Of a stretch of DNA of 14,756 nt, positions 12,533 to 14,756 are shown in pieces. The stretch is from Microcaldota archaeon. Its GTDB lineage: Archaea > Micrarchaeota > Micrarchaeia > Norongarragalinales > Norongarragalinaceae. Below the pieces are notes generated by a model. It ran no database searches. It was not told where the DNA came from and saw only the letters and a list, made by a program, of their open reading frames with translations. The number at the start of each line of letters is the position of its first letter. Position 1 is the stretch's first letter. A program made the translations under genes and the position numbers. The DNA is taken from assembly GCA_018304285.1 (NCBI GenBank), contig JAGVWL010000034.1:1-14756 (forward strand), in the 5' to 3' direction.

Positions 12533-13554
12533 TCACATATTCCCGTGAAGGCGTACGCCGTAAGCACGACGAGCGGAACCTGCAGGAATACTATGAACCT
12601 GTCCATGAACACGCGCACTCCCACCAAATCGTTTTTGATGAATGCAATGCCTACGAGCGCTAACGCGAGAAGCAAAAGCTCTTTCTCGCGCGGGTTGGTG
12701 ATGCTGCGCGTTGCCAGCGCCACCAGCCCCAGGAGGCTTCCTATGGTGAGCACCATCCCGTTCTTCTCCAAAAACAAGTTGAACTCGACTATGTTGCCCT
12801 CGTGGTTTTTGAATTGGGCGATGTCGAAAACGTTTGCATTCCCCGTCGCAACGAAATGCCATCCTACGTAAACGAAGAGGGCGAGCGCCCAGCACAACAG
12901 CGCAGTCCACGCGGCACCCTGGGGCAAGGCCAGCTTTCTCGTCCGAGCAAAGTCGGAAAGCGCTTGCAGGAATGCGAATGCGAACGCGCCTGCAGCCAAG
13001 AACGCTATGGTCTCCTGGTGTATCAAAGCGATGGCAATAGTCAAAGCGAACGCAGCCTTGCGCTTGTCGGCTGCAATTGCATAAAAAGCGAAGGGAAGCA
13101 GTGCAAGCCCGAGGGCTTGCGGAAGCGGGCGGACGGTGTAAATCAGCAGTTCTGCCGGCAGAGAAGCAAAGAACGCTGCCGCGACGCCCGTAACGTCTCC
13201 GAACAGCTCGCGCGTGAACAAGAAGAATCCTACCGGCAAGAGCACTGCGAAAAGCATTACCAAAAGCCGTACTGCAAAGTCCATGTTTCCTGCAATGAGT
13301 GCGGTTCCCGCGAGCAAAAGCCTGTATCCCGGCACGTACAGCGTGGGAATGCCCCCGCCGTAGGAATAATCGTTTTGAATCGGGTATTCGCCGTGGGTGA
13401 GAATGTGCTGGGCGAAGGCAACGTGGAGATTGGTATTCCCGAAAGTCGGGTAGTAAAACTCTTTCCAGACCATCGAGTGCGAGTATACGCTTGCGGCTAT
13501 TGCTATAATCAGCAAGGCGTAAATCCAGCGCTTATCCCCGTTCAAATCAATCAT
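12481..13554 (-). CDS. GT-C-like membrane protein lacking the usual C-terminal soluble domain
   Basis: The protein has 357 aa with about nine hydrophobic segments, starting at 11-28. The first outer loop reads FGNTNLHVAFAQHILTHGEYP; its place and the LH-x-AF-x-xHI pattern match the GT-C loop, but the usual Asp is replaced by N40 or N42. The protein stops just after a membrane helix (LQVPLVVLTAYAFTGICDY), where GT-C enzymes commonly continue into a soluble domain. That missing piece resembles the product of the gene immediately upstream. ATG 13554 lies 4 nt after the upstream stop and has GTGA nearby, so the two genes are tightly coupled. The last 17 codons are antisense to the end of the convergent GT-C gene. 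Catalytic activity alone is doubtful; a two-subunit enzyme is possible. Confidence 0.75.
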   Translation of the reverse strand: MIDLNGDKRWIYALLIIAIAASVYSHSMVWKEFYYPTFGNTNLHVAFAQHILTHGEYPIQNDYSYGGGIPTLYVPGYRLLLAGTALIAGNMDFAVRLLVMLFAVLLPVGFFLFTRELFGDVTGVAAAFFASLPAELLIYTVRPLPQALGLALLPFAFYAIAADKRKAAFALTIAIALIHQETIAFLAAGAFAFAFLQALSDFARTRKLALPQGAAWTALLCWALALFVYVGWHFVATGNANVFDIAQFKNHEGNIVEFNLFLEKNGMVLTIGSLLGLVALATRSITNPREKELLLLALALVGIAFIKNDLVGVRVFMDRFIVFLQVPLVVLTAYAFTGICDYALHFDWNSILPRRSS

Positions 13555-13558
13555 TTTT

Positions 13559-14059
13559 TCACTTCTTTACTTTGTAAATCCTGTGCCCGTTGTCGAAAAC
13601 TTTTTCGAAATACGGCGAATTGTCGAAAATCGCGTAGTTCACTCCCTTCCATGCGAAGCCGGGGAACAGCGCCCTGTCCGGCACCCAAGCGTATTCGGCG
13701 TTGTACTTCAAGGCAATGCGCCAGGCTTGCTCGCTTGAATTGGCTTCGTAAAAATCGTATTGCATGTCGTGCATTCTCTGCACCACGTTGGGCACTATCG
13801 CCCAATCGCCTCCTTCAGTGCCTTCGCGCAGCACGCTCATCAAAAGCTCTCCGCCGAAAATGTCGCTCGCAAAGATGGTGCGTTCGGCAGTGTTGGCTTT
13901 AACCCAGCCGAGCGCGGCGACTTCGTTTTGCGAAACAACGGGATTCATCCAGGGCTTCGCCTGGTTTAACGCAGATTCCAAGTCTTGGTTGGCAAAGTAA
14001 GCGACGACTGCGAATATGGCCACCACTGAAGCAATGCGGGCTAGTTCGTCAAAACGCAT
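13559..14059 (-). CDS. Membrane-anchored protein resembling a detached GT-C C-terminal domain
   Basis: The protein has 166 aa. One membrane helix at residues 7-23 is followed by a soluble domain. Its sequences VAALGWVKANTAERTIFAS, GGELLMSV, GGDWAIVPNVVQRMHD and ALKYNAEYAWVPDR are the kind found after the last membrane helix of GT-C enzymes (WVKxNTxxxAxxxxDxxGGE, then YNVxYVxVPDR). It therefore looks like the tail of such an enzyme, encoded as its own gene and placed before the membrane part (12481-13554), the reverse of the usual order. I start at ATG 14059 because the TATA-like CTTAAATTT lies about 25 nt upstream; a GTG at 14098 is in frame but would lie upstream of the predicted transcription start. 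Role as a partner of the next gene is inferred. Confidence 0.72.
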   Translation of the reverse strand: MRFDELARIASVVAIFAVVAYFANQDLESALNQAKPWMNPVVSQNEVAALGWVKANTAERTIFASDIFGGELLMSVLREGTEGGDWAIVPNVVQRMHDMQYDFYEANSSEQAWRIALKYNAEYAWVPDRALFPGFAWKGVNYAIFDNSPYFEKVFDNGHRIYKVKK

Positions 14060-14079
14060 GTTATTCCTTTCAACCACTA

Positions 14080-14089
14080 AAAATTTAAG
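14080..14089. promoter_or_regulatory. Shared symmetric box A between two divergent leaderless genes
   Basis: AAAATTTAAG contains the palindrome AAATTT (14081-14086). The box lies about 25 nt before the minus-strand ATG at 14059 and about 29 nt before the plus-strand ATG at 14113, and neither ATG has a convincing ribosome binding site. One AT-rich box may serve both directions. Confidence 0.45.
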
Positions 14090-14112
14090 TGCTTTCACTC
14101 GCTTGTATTGCC

Positions 14113-14756
14113 ATGCAAAAGCCCGCCAGAGTGTACGATTTGATTGCCGACCGGTGGAACGAGAAGCACTACAAAACCCGCTCGTGGGTAAGGTTTTTCA
14201 GGCACTTCATCGCGAAAAAAGGCGTACTGCTTGACGCAGGCTGCGGAAATGCGATCAATTCCATTTACTTAGCGCCTATAGCCAAAAAAATTTACGCGGT
14301 GGACTTGTCTAAAAGAATGGTTTCGCTTGCGAAATCCAATGTAAAGAAGGAAAAGCTCTCAAAGAGGATAGCGGTGACGCATGCAGATGTGTTGAATCTG
14401 CCTTTCAAAAACTCTTTTTTCGATTATGCAGTTTACTTCGCGGTTTTGCACCATTTCCTGAATAAAAAAGATTGGGAAAGGGCGTTTGGCGAAATGAACC
14501 GTGTTTTGAAGAAAGGCGGCTTGGCTTTCATTACCGTAAAGAACATAGATTACTCCAACCGCGGCTCCAAAGGAAAAGTCGTAAGCTTGAATTTTTCAGA
14601 CAATACCAGCCAGAACTCTGCAAGGGTTTACTATCTGATTGAAAAGAAACAGATTGTTTCGCTAGTGGAAAAATGCGGCTTCAAGGTAAAAAGTTTTTTT
14701 TACGAGAAACGGGGAGTTTTGACGAGCCGCAGGTCGGGCTTTAATTCCTGCCTGGT
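14113..14756 (+). CDS. Class I SAM-dependent methyltransferase (partial, C-terminus off the right edge)
   Basis: The reading frame is open for 214 codons to the window edge. Residues 38-47 read VLLDAGCGNA (motif I, SAM binding), D64 ends strand 2 (YAVDLS), ADVLNLPF (91-98) and FDYAVYFAVLHHF (103-115) follow, then RVLKKGGLAFITV. This is a normal Rossmann-type methyltransferase. The N-terminus (VYDLIADRWNEKHYKTRSW) and the AVLHHF segment recall the Trm9/ALKBH8 tRNA wobble-uridine methyltransferases, but many small-molecule and lipid enzymes share these features. A substrate cannot be named. ATG 14113 follows the shared box by about 29 nt, fitting a leaderless transcript. Composition looks AT-richer than polB or pyrB. 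Confidence 0.88.
   Translation, partial: MQKPARVYDLIADRWNEKHYKTRSWVRFFRHFIAKKGVLLDAGCGNAINSIYLAPIAKKIYAVDLSKRMVSLAKSNVKKEKLSKRIAVTHADVLNLPFKNSFFDYAVYFAVLHHFLNKKDWERAFGEMNRVLKKGGLAFITVKNIDYSNRGSKGKVVSLNFSDNTSQNSARVYYLIEKKQIVSLVEKCGFKVKSFFYEKRGVLTSRRSGFNSCL

Noticed and set aside
12802..13902. 366-aa plus-strand open frame over the GT-C pair
   Set aside because: It is antisense to two genes with clear membrane helices and domain motifs; its own sequence is R/C/E-rich without sense.
1..14756. CRISPR array, rRNA, IS element or integrase
   Set aside because: No regularly spaced repeats, rRNA-like sequence, terminal inverted repeats with a transposase, or tyrosine recombinase motifs were seen.

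Overview
The window looks like part of a compact archaeal genome. The signs are a family B DNA polymerase of euryarchaeal type, a type 2 methionine aminopeptidase, a DUF424 protein, two intron-containing tRNA genes whose splice sites fold as bulge-helix-bulge motifs, TATA-like boxes about 25 nt before several start codons (leaderless transcripts), and GGTG-type ribosome binding sites. Small intergenic gaps, intron-rich tRNAs and many unrecognised small coiled-coil or membrane proteins suggest a DPANN-type lineage such as Diapherotrites or Micrarchaeota. That placement is an inference from style, not from a marker gene.

Layout. Positions 1-1967 hold a three-gene minus-strand cluster: a small coiled-coil protein, a DUF424 protein, and a protein with an HEXXH motif that runs off the left edge. 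DNA polymerase B (2101-4560) is divergent from this cluster. Two small, related single-pass membrane proteins (4648-5031, 5121-5381), methionine aminopeptidase (5467-6351) and an unrecognised basic coiled-coil protein (6404-7450) follow on the plus strand. Aspartate carbamoyltransferase (7475-8395, minus) is divergent from a multi-pass membrane protein (8462-9583).

Positions 9636-10644 hold two tRNA-Arg genes on the plus strand. The first, anticodon CCG, carries a 118-nt intron in its T loop. The second, anticodon TCG, carries a 46-nt intron at the canonical 37/38 site. Between them, on the opposite strand, lies a gene with a JAMM-like metal motif and apparently lower GC, whose stop codon touches the end of the first tRNA. 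The right part holds a plus-strand GT-C-like membrane glycosyltransferase candidate (10670-12532), then a minus-strand pair (13559-14059 and 12481-13554) that looks like one GT-C enzyme split into two genes in swapped order. A class I SAM methyltransferase runs off the right edge.

How they work together. Housekeeping genes for replication, N-terminal methionine removal, pyrimidine synthesis and arginine tRNAs sit among surface or glycosylation genes. The membrane GT-C candidates and the S/T/P-rich membrane-anchored proteins could belong to envelope glycosylation, but nothing in the sequence ties them together directly. No CRISPR array, rRNA, IS element or integrase is visible. No stretch over 300 bases lacks a gene.
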